64,000 nt of DNA. Source: Effrenium voratum (lineage: Eukaryota; Sar; Dinophyceae; Suessiales; Symbiodiniaceae). Below, in pieces: positions 12,361 to 22,480 of this stretch; position 1 is the stretch's first letter; each line of letters starts with the position of its first letter. The stretch spans positions 604,016 through 668,015 of the forward strand of contig CAUJNA010001713.1 in NCBI GenBank assembly GCA_963377175.1, in the 5' to 3' direction. The translations under genes were made by a program, and so were the position numbers. The notes beneath the pieces are model-generated. The model saw only the letters and a list, made by a program, of their open reading frames with translations, searched no databases and had not been told where the DNA came from.

Positions 12361-12540
12361 CCGTCCGTCCGTTCGTCCGTCCGCCCGTACATGAGTATGT
12401 CTGCATGTGTGTACGTCTGTCCGTCTGTCTGTATCATGTATGCATGCATGTGTGTGTACCAACTGTGTACATGTGTAATATTTCCATCTATCTGTCTGTC
12501 TGTTTCTGTGCCTGTGTCTGCGTCTGTGTCCGTCTCAGCT
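12003..12540. repeat. TCTG-family tetranucleotide tract with changing unit
   Basis: About 540 nt of degenerate TCTG/TGTC tetramers with pure blocks: TGTC (12,217-12,236), ACTG (12,237-12,272), GACT (12,293-12,320), GGCT (12,320-12,360), then CCGT. Adjacent blocks differ by one base. Long open frames here are artefacts. Confidence 0.9.
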
Positions 12541-12665
12541 GTCCACCTGTCAGTCCAATCTCATGCAAAGCCCCCGCCAACAAACACAAACACTGAGGTC
12601 GGAGTCCCTGGTAGTTCTGGATGTCCGGGTCCGGGCCGGGGGTGCTGTCGGGGGCGGCATGGAAT

Positions 12666-12790
12666 TCAAGGAAGCGGCGCCGGTGGAGTAGGATCTGACG
12701 TGGGGACTGGCGCGGGCATAGGTGCCGCTGCTGAGGCCAGGCTGGTGGTTGCCGCCGGTGGTCCCGTGGGTGCCGATGGACGCAGGTGTG
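12666..12790 (-). CDS. Candidate Pro/Ala-rich terminal exon of the EF-hand gene
   Basis: A minus frame rich in Pro, Ala, Ser and Thr (SLASAAAPMPAPVPTSDPTP) ends at a TGA at about 12,666. It resembles the Pro/Ala linker that precedes EF-hand module 3 (PLPQTPSPASAPAKAKPRRA). Other frames are also open, so this may only be a GC-rich repeat edge. Confidence 0.25.
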
Positions 12791-13263
12791 ATGAGGAGGA
12801 GGCTTTGTAGCACGTTGGTGTGGAGGTATGCAGGCAAACTGAATTGAATTGGGCATCCGCCCCAAACCCAAACTGCCAGCCTTTTTCTCCCAACCAACCT
12901 TGGCTTCATGCTATTCCCGGGGCCGTTTTGACCACTGGGGGCTGCTGTGATCTCGGCCCAGTGTCGAACGGGCGCAGATGAGCTCTGCTTGGTATATCGG
13001 ACCCGTCCAGGTTGCAACTGGAACTCCTGCGCCAACATATGCATGTGATCATGCCTGATGAATTGGCTGCTTGTTTCAAGGCATACCGGGAAACCTGGGA
13101 TTGTGGGCACCAGTCGTCGTGTCTGAGAGCTGGCGTTCCAAATGCGCTGCCTTTCCGCCCGAAGGCCCGATGCTTCCTGAAACGGCTCCCCGCATTCTAA
13201 GTGTTGTGAAGCAAAGCTCCCGCCCGGCCGGCATGTGATCACAGCTGCAAGCGCATGAAACAC

Positions 13264-13318
13264 CTGGGTGAGACTCCGACCATCTTTTGGGACACTGGCA
13301 AAAAGTGCCTCGACACAT
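13264..13318 (-). CDS. Degraded EF-hand exon, module 4
   Basis: 55 nt, acceptor CACTGCAG|A and GT donor CACCCAG|GTGTTT. Reads CVEALFASVPKDGRSLTQ, which aligns with LGALFARFDKDGSGYLD of module 1, but the first ligand Asp is Pro and the loop Gly is Ser. Lies 1.3 kb 3' of module 3 in the same direction, so probably the same gene. Confidence 0.45.
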
Positions 13319-16300
13319 CTGCAGTGCAGATTGGACAAGAGCCAGCTCAAGCACGCATACTGTAGTAGCTGGCTTGCGCAACCTGGCCCATCTTTGTTTA
13401 AATTGAACACATCTGGCAAGAACTACTTTCTAACGCCTGTCCCGACGAACATGACTTCCGATGGGTCCAGTGCCTTGGGCACTGACCGATCGAAAGCCCT
13501 GTGGCGCTTTCGGGGCAGCTGCTTGCTTTTGGGGTGTCACACACACATGGCGCGGTGCCTTGTGAAATGGGTTCCTGTTGGTTTCCCTTCAAAGAAACCT
13601 TACGAACTCGGATCATGGCGCCACACTAAAGAACTGTGACAGTTGCCAACCTTGGGCTGAGATGAGGTGTTAGTGTCACGTGTCGCCTACCCTGTTGACA
13701 ATGAAAGACTTGGCGCCCTTTCAGAATCTGAACCAGTTCTAGAAATCTAAGCAGGTGGTGCCCGAAACAAAACAGTCCAACCTAGCGCTCTTGTCCTATC
13801 GCTTGGCTCAGACTTTGAACAACGCACATCCAACATTACACCGAAAGTGCCAAGAGGGTTCGAAGTGGCCAGCCAAGCTCTCTTGGCGAAGAAAACAGCT
13901 CTTTTGTTTTACGCGCCTTCCACTTGGAACCCCAAAAAAGCCGCCAAGCGACCCGAGTGCTGCCTGTGGGTTCACTGGTAGCCCTTCATGGGGCCAAGCT
14001 TCCGAGGCTTGCGGGAATCCAGGCCTCGGTGCGCCGGCCTCTCATGGAACCGCTGAGCTGTGAATTTCGGATGGGACGCTGGGGCACGGGTTGGATGGGA
14101 TGCATGCACTTCTGGAATAGGCCAATTCAAAACCAATACTCAGCTGGCGGACTTCTCGCCCAGCCCAAGTCCAGCATTAGAGGCAATCCAGGACCAAAGC
14201 TCCTTGCACCAACCCCATGCCAGAATTTAACTAAACCACGACCTCTCTTTCCCTTTAAAGTCTGTACTACAACCAAATGACTAAGTAACATGTTTGAACC
14301 TTTCAAAGTTCTACAACAACCCATTTTACAAATTTACAATTTAGGCGCGTTTCAAGGGATGAGTACATTTGCTTCTGGGGGAGCCCATCTGACCCCTAAT
14401 TGCCCTAGTATTAAATTGCCGTTTGCCCCCACATTTGTTTTGAGCGGGCAGAGATTACCAAATCCATGATTCGCCGATGCGGTTCTCTTTTCGGACGGTC
14501 CGCCCAGCTAGCAAGCGGGCTATTTGCATAGCCACAGAAAATGTCACATTTAGAACGTTCCAGAACCACAACATACCACAACCATGAGCTATTGTACGGC
14601 GCGCCATGCGTGATTTGCCGAGCATCCAACGAAGTCCACCAGCTCTTGGATGTTCACAGAGCCATTGCTGTCAGCATCCAACAGCGCACACACAGAGGCA
14701 ATCTCCTGATCGGAGACAACCTGGACGCAGCACGAACTGCCAGCGCTGTCAGGCCCCAAAACAATTGTGCGAACAAGGTGGGCTGCAAAGTTTCTCGGCT
14801 TCGCCCTGCAGCGATTCTGCTGCAGTGCCCAGCCTAAAGACGCCAAAGGCACACGTCTAGAACCACAAATGGACTCTTTGATATATCTCCCCAACAGGCA
14901 GCTAGTGCCGGGAACCAGCACAAGGGCTGGTCAGACCAGAACAGTCATTTGGGTAGCAGGCGCTGAAACTATGAAACTTGTCCCACGCCCGAAGCGAGGA
15001 GGAGGAGGAGGAGGAGGAGGAGGAGGAGGAGGAAAAGGAGGAGGAGGAGGAGGAGGAGGAGGATGAGAAGGAGGAGAAGCAGGAGGAGAATGGGATCGGC
15101 ATGTTCAAAGGCGGTGGCTCCATCCGCCATGGCAATCACTGGAAGATTCGGGTTCCATACAAGTTGGTGAAAGGACAATGTCGACCTCTGATTAATAAAC
15201 CCCATGTATGTCCCTTTCTTCCAGGGAGACCTCTCTGATTAACAACATGGGGTTTATCAAACTGGCACATTCATCTCAACGAAACTCGCCAGAGGCCAGC
15301 TCGAGGCTCAAGACCCGGCGTCAACAGGCCCGGCGCCTTGTGGGGAATGCGCAGGCACCTTCGGATCGCCTGCCGCACCTCATCATCTTCCAGAAATCCC
15401 GAGCCGTCCTTGTCGAGGCGATAGAAAACCACATCCAACTGCCGGCCCGCGCAGCCTGAGATGCTTACGGGTGCCGAAACCGAACCGAAGCCCTGACCGC
15501 CCAAGCTTCTGAAGCGCTTGAAGCGCACGACTAGCCACATTTACGCAGCTGCTTCTAGACGAGCTTTGGCATCGAGCCACCTGTGTATGCAGCGCTCTTC
15601 AGCTTGGACCTCAAGGCCTGCGCTGCCTCAGGCGCCAGAGGCTTCGCGGCCCGCCGCGGCTTTGCTTTGGCCGGGGCTGAGGCAGGCGACGGCGTCTGAG
15701 GCAATGGCGCCTCGCAAATTTAGTGAAAACAACATGGGGAGTTGACGGGTGGCTAACTCATGTTGCACAGGCCTGTTCTGCACATGAGGGCGGCCAATAG
15801 ACTCGGGATCCAAATACATCAAGTGGTGTCAGCCCGATTTTTGCTGCACATGCCTGATGGTCTCCATTCAGAAGGGGCGCGCATCGGGTCACATCATTCA
15901 TTTTTTTTGTGATCCGTGGAGCAAATCTGCTGACAAATTGAAACATCGACGCCCGGGTCGAAAGCTTGGTGGCGAAGATGGGGGGGGGCAGTGACTGAGA
16001 GCCTGCCCCTTCCAAAGCCAGTCCTTTTGAAGCTTAACTGTTGTCTGGTCCCCAGAAAACGCCCGCAAGCAAACCAATCCTGGCAATGTCCAATGTTTAA
16101 ACATTTGGTTTCGAACGAGCAAAAATGGACCAACAGAGGTCTGTCTCCCCAAGATGTAGCTCCCAGCCTCCGGCGGTGGCTCCTCCTGGTCCACAAAGTC
16201 AAGAACTTCCTGCCCGCTGGAAGGGCAACAAGGTGTGTCCCAAGATGCCCCCCCCTCCGCCCAGTTTGGATGCTAAATGAAAAGAACAAGGAGTCTAGAC

Positions 16301-18232
16301 ATAAGGAGTCCAAGGGAAATTCTGGGAAACCCAGCTCCAAACTGACGCTCGCTTTGAAGAGTTTGGAGTGTGGATGGCTATTGGGCGTGCATTTGCTTTC
16401 CAGTTGATTGAGGGATCATAAATTGGAGCAATCCTCCCAAGGTCACTTCAGAGTTGACATGAGCATGCTGCGCTGCGATCATGATGTGTGCAACTCAGGT
16501 TTCCTTGATGTCCTAGTTCTCAGTTCGATGCCGGGTCTATGCAGAAAGCATGCGGTGCTGAAGATGGAAACTGGAGGCATCCCAGGAACACCTGAAATTC
16601 CCATCCGGACACCATTGCAACAATAGGGTTGACATAACCACCATTGTGTACCTGGGGGGATCCACAATCTAAGTTGGGTTTTTGATATTAGCTTAATCAA
16701 GTTGAAGGCTTCGGAAATGCCTTCTCAACATTTGACATGGAAGCTTCGCGGCAACTGGTGCACCTAGCTGCAAAGGAGCCAAGGCCGCCTGCTGTTTGCA
16801 GCATGTTGAACCTAAGCATGATGCCGGCACATCCATTCCAGGCTGCGCGCCCACACCCGCACACACCACCCACACACCCACACACACACACATACACACA
16901 TTTGCCAGCCCGCAGTCCCTAAGATTGCGCTCTCAAATCCAATCCCAACACTGCCCTTCACCCCGCCTGAAGGCTCACTGCGCCGTCATTGTCATTGTCC
17001 AGCCAAAGGCACAAGGAGTTGATCTCCTGCGTCGATTGAGAGGGTGCCAGGTTGGAGTGTTCCCCGTTCCTGCAAATGCTTGCAACTGTCCAACTGTATG
17101 CAGGTAGAACTATTGTCGGTAAGCATATGCCATCACATAAGCTGCGCATGTGAGGGTAGCTGGTAGCTGGGGGGGGATACCTCGTTTTTCCACAGTTGCG
17201 GCTCCTGATCTGCCACCAGGCTGGGCGAGATGCGAAGGATCTGGCAAGACTTGAGCAATGCCCAAAGCCTATTTGAGCTGCGACCCAACCCGTTGACGGC
17301 TAATGCTGCAAACAAGGTTTATGTAGGCCTCGCTACAACCCTCAAAAGCCAAGCTGTACAACCATCCACCAAAATTGCCCAAAAGCGTTGTATAAAAAGG
17401 GGGTGATAAACTGCTCGATCTGGCCGGGGGAGTTGTTCAGTGGTTCATCTTTGGTGGCCAGTATTGCGCATACATATATTTTTTTTTAAGATAAACTGTT
17501 CTATAATTGTTTGAACCAAGCTAAGATAATAAATCATGACTGGAGCAATGTTCTGCTTGGTGCTGAGAGCCACTCCCTGCCGAGCCCCCGAAAGTGCGCG
17601 AAACAGGCGAGGGTCAAAAAATCAGGCGTTGCTCATGTTCAACATGGCCAAAGTCTGTTTCTCTGCATTGTGTGCTCATCGGATGAAATACTACCAATTT
17701 TTCAATTAATTACTATGTCCTTACAGAACTCCGGGTAGCTCCTTAGCTCCCTTTTTGCTCTTTAACTCCCTGCCAACCACTAGCTAAATTCTTCCCCGAG
17801 ATCGTCAACCTTCAGTGGGTCTTGGCAGCTTTCACTTCAGCTGGCCAACGAGTTGACTCAATTCTCGCAGTAGTTTGGGTGACCCACGCATTCCAAAGAA
17901 CGGGTTCCAGGAAGCAAGGCGCAAGAGCTCTTGGCCTCAACCCTCGGTCACGTTTTGGCCCTCGACTGCGCCTTGCGGAAGGCTTTCCGAAGCTCCTCGA
18001 AGCTCAGAAGCCCCGGCACCTCCCCACGCTCAAAGCGCCCCAGCAGCACGTCGATCTGCTTCCCTCCGCCTAAACGGATTTCACAGGGACCCGTTTTAGC
18101 TTTGCGATTTTTAGGGCCCCCTTCTTAAGGGCGCTTTGAAGGGACACCAAAAGGAAAAACAAAAAATTTTGTTGAGGGTCCGGACCTTCAGGGTGGCTTG
18201 AACAGAAATAAATAAAAATAATAATAACAATC

Positions 18233-18268
<36 letters not shown>

Positions 18269-21157
18269 GTAATAATAATAATAATAATAATAACACAACC
18301 CCTGATCAATCCTTGTTGAGGGCCTCCGATCTCGATACATACTCATTTGCTCGAGCCCAGGCGTTGTTGAAGGCAAGTCGAAATCAGCCAGTTTGGTGGT
18401 ACGGGGCTTGCGATTCTGTTCGCTCCAAATCCTTTCCAAGGGAGTCAAAAGGCAGCCCTGGACCTCCAAAGAATCCGCTCGCGCCTACGCAGGCCGCAGC
18501 CCGAATCCGCTGGCGCAAGCGCACTCGCAGCTCAGCAGGCAGTGCCTTGGGCCGCGCGCCATTCCGCGCGCTGGCGGCCCGCTTCTCGCGGTCTGGAGCC
18601 ATGTCCAGCTTCTGAGCCAATGGATATTTGCGAAAACCTGATTTGGACCCCACAAATGGGCTTCGCTTGGGTTTTCCTGCGAACCAACCCTGTGAATGTG
18701 TTTGGTACTCACTATGCTTGAAACGAGGTACTGCGCATCTTCGTCTCTTTGCACACAAACGCATTCAATTGTGCAAGCTCTGCACTTGAAAAAGCAATTG
18801 GACCCCGAAGTAAAGAACCTTCATAGTGAGCTTGTTTTGCCCGTGGTGAGCTCGCCACAACAACAGGTAGCCATAAATTTGCGTGCCAAAAAAAAAGGTG
18901 GGGATTTGGACCTGAGATGGGCTTCCCTTTGGTTTTCCTGTCAACCCCACAGAGGATACCCAAAACCAAATGTAGAACACACAAGGTACGAGGGCGTTTT
19001 CGCGCGTGTCTGTTTCGGAGCCACTGCTCAGTGACACTGAACTCACTGAACAACTGTTTATATATCACGTTTCTCGGTTGCACGCAGCGCCATTCCAAAA
19101 GGACACCTCCGGCTTATCTACCCTATCTGGGGTTGGGCGGCAACTCCATGCGTCTAGCCTTCCTCACAAAACAAAACATGAAACTGAAGCATGTTCGCCA
19201 ACTCCACCTAGCAGTTGGTGATGATCAGTTCCGTTTGGCGCTTGTGACGCTATGGCCTTGCCAAAGCCATCCCTACGCGGGTCCCTAGGGCCGGGCTCGG
19301 ACCATCATTGCAAGCTCTGCAACACCAATCAAACGGTCCCCTAAAATGGTTGATTTGTTTGTCTTGCTCCCTTTAGCTCCCAAAGATGGGTCCACCAGTT
19401 TGAGACTGTCGGCAACTTCGCGAAACGAAACCTTGCTGAGGCGCAAGGCCCTTGATGGCCGTCACCTTCACGCAGGCCTCGTCGATCTTCGCAGCGCAGA
19501 GCTTGCGCTTCAGGTCCGCCTGCAGCTCCGCCATCACGCCCGACAGCTCCGACACCACCTCCTGCGCAGCCTCCGCCTCCAATCGCTCGGCTCACCGGTG
19601 AGGAGCGCTCGGGTGTTGGGGGGCCCTTTCGGAGCGGTAAAGCGAGGACAAAAGGAAACCGGCAATGCGTGGTGTGCCCTACTTTAGGGCATACCAAAAG
19701 GGGAACTGAGTCAAAAATCAGCTCGGTTTCACAATTGTCTGACATCACCCTCTTAGTAAAGGGCAAAGACGCAAGATGCTTCGGAACGTTGACCAAGTAA
19801 AGCAGACACGTGACACCTTTTTTCTTCACGAGGGGCTCTGCTGAATACAGCTTCAGTATGTTCAAATATTCCATCTCCAATGCAAAACCCTGCCTGTTCA
19901 TTGAGCTTGTCCACATCGGTGTCCGCATAAATGAAAGCCACCAATTCTTCAATTGAGATTCCATTGCTGCGGTCAGCATCCAGTAGAACGCACAGATTGG
20001 CCACCTCTGCATCGGACACAGCGGAAGGCGGCACGCGTAATGAGCGCCGGAGTGCTTTTCGCACCTCCTCTTCGTCCAGATATCCACTGCCGTCCTCCAG
20101 GCTTGAACAGCTTCCATTTCATGAGCGGCAACATGTAAATTTGATGGCGCCCCCTGTTCAATTGCGAACAAGAGCTGTGGTTTGAACCCAAAGCCTATCC
20201 AATTCCAGAATGACAGCTTCTGTTCTGTCAGCTCATGCTGGCCCCTTGAAAACCTTGTGGGGACAGCAGTCAAGGCGCACATGCACTGTATAGCCTGAAG
20301 CAGCCCGAACCAACTTATACAAGCATATGACCAACGCACGTCAAGGCATATCTCAATCACATGCCGAAACACTCCGGACATTACCAGACAGTAAACAAAG
20401 AAGAAACGACAAGAAGCGGAGGAAACGACCCTTCAATCTGCATTGGGCCAAACCTCGCACCGGGCCTTGTCGAAACGTGCAAAGAGTGCCCCAAGGTTCT
20501 TCCCGCCGCAGCTATAGGCGCAGCTCCTTGACCAAATCAAAAACACGGCGTCAAAACTCAAACATCGCTAGGTTCAGCAAGGCAATGGGAGTGCTGTTAT
20601 TTGGGTTTTCAGGTTGGGGTAAGACTTTTGAACATCTGCATTCAGGTTCTTTGGGTGTCTGAGTGCCTTAGTTTAAGCATGATCAAGCCCATAAGACAAG
20701 TATTTCCGCACAAATTTGCAACCAGGCCAACGCATGGCGATCCTCTTTCCGGACCACAGAATGAAATTTTCTGGTCAGGTCCCAAGAGAAAGCTATCACG
20801 TCTGCAACAATAACTCCCCTGAAATAAGGTGAACCTGTATTCCTAAGGTGAACCTTGGGGTTCGAGGTTGAATCCGGTCGACTGGACCAAAAGCAACGGC
20901 TCCACTCTGTGGGCAAAAGGGATAACATGGAATGACTAGACTAAAACGTGGGGGACAAATGCGCCATCTACTTCTCATTTCCATGACGTGGCCAAAAAAG
21001 TGCAACTAACATTGCTTGTCCGCCAGGTTCCAATTCGAGAAGTGCAGAAACTCGAGCCAGACTTTCACCGGGCGAGGCGCTTGATGCGAGACCTGACCTT
21101 CGACAGCGCAGGGCTGCTCACGCGCATGCTCAAGAATTGGCTCTGGTCCAGCTCCGG
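13264..21157 (-). CDS. Multi-module EF-hand protein, at least 12 exons, 5' and 3' ends not fixed
   Basis: Probable calcium sensor of the modular EF-hand type common in dinoflagellate and other alveolate proteomes, where such proteins may be cytoskeletal or axonemal. Exons: 21157-21069, 20511-20466, 20094-19894, 19585-19432, 18611-18485, 18069-17972, 17240-17205, 17026-16967, 15695-15581, 15455-15337, 14720-14631, 13318-13264. Each module is a basic helix (LRSKLKSAAYTG), an EF-hand on GGKxLxxLFxRxDKDGSGxL, a link (LRVPPSAVSD) and a second EF-hand on LLDADxxGxxxIxELV. Modules 1, 2 and 3 read continuously across introns with matching phase, which is the main evidence. A coiled-coil exon sits between modules 1 and 2. 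Donors are mostly GC (AAG|GC, CAG|GC). Module 2's first loop and module 4's loop are degraded. The start may be the Met within the first exon or an exon further right; the end lies between 14.6 and 12.6 kb. Confidence 0.75.
14631..15695 (-). CDS. EF-hand module 3 with Pro/Ala linker (three exons)
   Basis: Exon 15695-15581 carries the linker and helix (EAAQALRSKLKSAAYTG), 15455-15337 the canonical loop D-K-D-G-S-G-F-L-E-D-D-E followed by VRQAIRRCLRIPHK, and 14720-14631 VVSDQEIASVCALLDADSNG then SVNIQELVDF. Phases agree at both joins. Donors are GT, GC and GT. This is the most canonical of the modules: both loops keep their acidic ligands and terminal Glu. Confidence 0.75.
14998..15063. repeat. 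(GGA)n microsatellite
   Basis: About 22 GGA/GAG units, purine on the plus strand, one AAA interruption. Intronic to the EF-hand gene. Poly-Glu and poly-Ser frames across it are artefacts. Confidence 0.95.
15192..15259. repeat. Short inverted repeat in intron
   Basis: Arms ATAAACCCCATGT (about 15,197-15,209) and ACATGGGGTTTAT (about 15,246-15,258) flank a loop of about 36 nt that contains CTCTCTGATTAA, itself a near-copy of CTCTGATTAA just outside the left arm. Could be a small foldback element. Confidence 0.55.
16967..18611 (-). CDS. EF-hand module 2, first loop degraded (four exons)
   Basis: Exon 18611-18485 (ALPAELRVRLRQRIRAAACV) joins through a G|GC donor to 18069-17972, reading GGKQIDVLLGRFERGEVPGL then LSFEELRKAFRK. 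That joins a 36-nt micro-exon 17240-17205 (ILRISPSLVADQ), then 17026-16967 (EINSLCLWLDNDNDGAVSLQ). The joined sequence matches modules 1 and 3 residue for residue in spacing. Loop 1 (ERGEVPGLLSFEE) lacks the Asp and Gly ligand positions and is one residue long, so it is unlikely to bind calcium. The micro-exon appears to use a GA donor (CAG|GAGCCG). Confidence 0.7.
18207..18296. repeat. (AAT)n microsatellite
   Basis: About 30 AAT units with a few substitutions, intronic to the EF-hand gene. Confidence 0.95.
19432..19585 (-). CDS. Coiled-coil exon between EF-hand modules 1 and 2
   Basis: 154 nt, acceptor CCGAG|CGA and GT donor CAAG|GTTTCG. Reads RLEAEAAQEVVSELSGVMAE then LQADLKRKLCAAKIDEACVK, a clear heptad-bearing helix with strong GC third-position bias. 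Phase 0 at its start fits the end of the preceding EF-hand exon (DKLNEQ). Confidence 0.65.
19894..21157 (-). CDS. EF-hand module 1 (three exons of the EF-hand gene)
   Basis: Helix exon 21157-21069 (ALSKVRSRIKRLAR) ends in phase 2 and joins 20511-20466, reading RCGGKNLGALFARFDK. That joins 20094-19894, reading DGSGYLDEEEVRKALRRSLR then VPPSAVSDAEVANLCVLLDA. The loop split between exons is the canonical D-K-D-G-S-G-Y-L-D-E-E-E. The second loop D-A-D-R-S-N-G-I-S-I-E-E has one extra residue. Donors are GT, then GC (AAG|GCCCGG), then GC (CAG|GCAGGG). Acceptors are TATAG|C and GGAG|GAC. Confidence 0.75.
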
Positions 21158-22027
21158 CTGCTCATCGCCTCGAGCGACAAACAAAAATGGGTGGGAGCTG
21201 GGTGGCGTGATTAACTCAGCCGTTAGGGACCCAGAAATTCAAGGTGATCGCCATTTTGGGCCACTGAAATGGACCAAAAAGGGAAAACCATAGAAAACCA
21301 AAAGGTCAAAAGGTCGGCTTTGGGCTGAGCGTCTGAATCCAACTCCGATGCGACTGCATGACCCCATGTCCATCCTCTGGTTTGTGGAAGTAGGGCGTGA
21401 ATAACACTGGACTAATCTTGGCCAATGTTCCATAGTTTGAGTTTGGGGGGATGTCACAAATGGATGATTTGGCGCCCAGGCAAGCTTTGCTTGCGGCAGT
21501 TAGTGACTGCTGCCCCCAAGCCAGCGAAGTTGAAAGCTTCACCAACGGTCCCCAGAATTCGAGGGCCTCCACCAAGAATTTCAACAATTTGAGGGGCCAG
21601 CAACAAAAGTGGAAAAGTGACAGCCTACCATTTCCGAGGAAACTCGCTGGATCTATTCAGCAAACATCAAGGGAGGCGCTGTTAAAAATCCTTTGAGGCC
21701 GGCTTTCTTTGCGGCTCCTGGTGCATTTGACAGCCTAAGACACAAGGGGAGTGAAGCCAATCCAATGCCAGGTTGGCAATCTCATCGGCTGTTCGGTTTC
21801 GCGATGGAAGAACAGGCACGCACACATTTTTAGAGGGGTGCAAAAGTTGCCAAGAAGCCAACCCAACCCACCCAATGTATTTATCAGCAGTTTGCTGCCT
21901 CAAACAAACCAACACCGCGCAAATGAGGCCCCGCCAAACGTGTCTAGTTGCATGACGTGGCCTGGTCTAGTTTTATTGTCTCTCAATAACTTCTTGATTG
22001 GCTCAAAGCCATTCGAGTTCCGTCGGC

Positions 22028-22142
22028 CTAGGATGTTCGCCTATGAGGCATGCGACAGCTCAAAAGCTCCTGCCACACCTTGGGCACGACCAAGGCCAGC
22101 ACGAGCCCCCAGCCCATGGCAAGCATTGCGCACGCCCTTTCA
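22028..22142 (-). CDS. Hydrophobic exon, possible C-terminal tail anchor
   Basis: After an acceptor CTGGCCCAG|T the frame reads ERACAMLAMGWGLVLALVVP then KVWQELLSCRMPHRRTS and stops at TAG 22028. Third positions are strongly G/C. A GT donor (AAG|GTGTGG) at 22079 offers an alternative exon end. If read to the stop it is a single membrane span with a short basic tail, which would make the upstream coiled-coil protein tail-anchored. The phase of the join to the 22,481-22,558 exon could not be reconciled, so this is tentative. Confidence 0.35.
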
Positions 22143-22345
22143 CTGGGCCAGGAGAACATTGGTGGTTTGTTGCATTTGTTGCTAACAGGTCGGCCCTGAA
22201 CATGTAGGTCCAGATTTTGCGGGATGTGCACCCTTTGTGGGCTTTTGCACCCATAGACGGGCTTTTCCACCCATGCGTGTCTTTGCACCCCTGAATATTT
22301 CTGCTTTTTCGGAACGGGCTTCAAAAGGCAAACGCTTGCATCACA

Positions 22346-22456
22346 CCTACACCCACCCACCCACCCACCCACACCCACCCCACCCCACCCCACCCCACCC
22401 CACCCCCACCCCCACCCCCACCCCCACCCCCACCCCCACCCCCACCCCCACCCCCA
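22346..22456. repeat. (CCCCCA)n/(CACCC)n minisatellite
   Basis: About 18 units of CACCC/CCCCCA. It lies just 3' of the 22,481-22,558 exon on the minus strand, close to its splice donor. Confidence 0.95.
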
Positions 22457-22480
22457 GCCCACGCACATGCGCTGAATAGC

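Noticed and set aside
12550..13419. 289-codon minus-strand open frame
   Set aside because: No family resemblance over its length. Only small parts (13,264-13,318) fit known modules, in a frame with splice boundaries.
14902..15238. Poly-Glu / poly-Ser / poly-Leu proteins
   Set aside because: Translation of the GGA microsatellite; the real exons nearby (15,337-15,455 and 14,631-14,720) are in other frames.
19341..20381. 346-codon minus-strand open frame
   Set aside because: It passes through EF-hand exons in the wrong frame; the EF-hand sequence itself is in another minus frame and is broken by introns.
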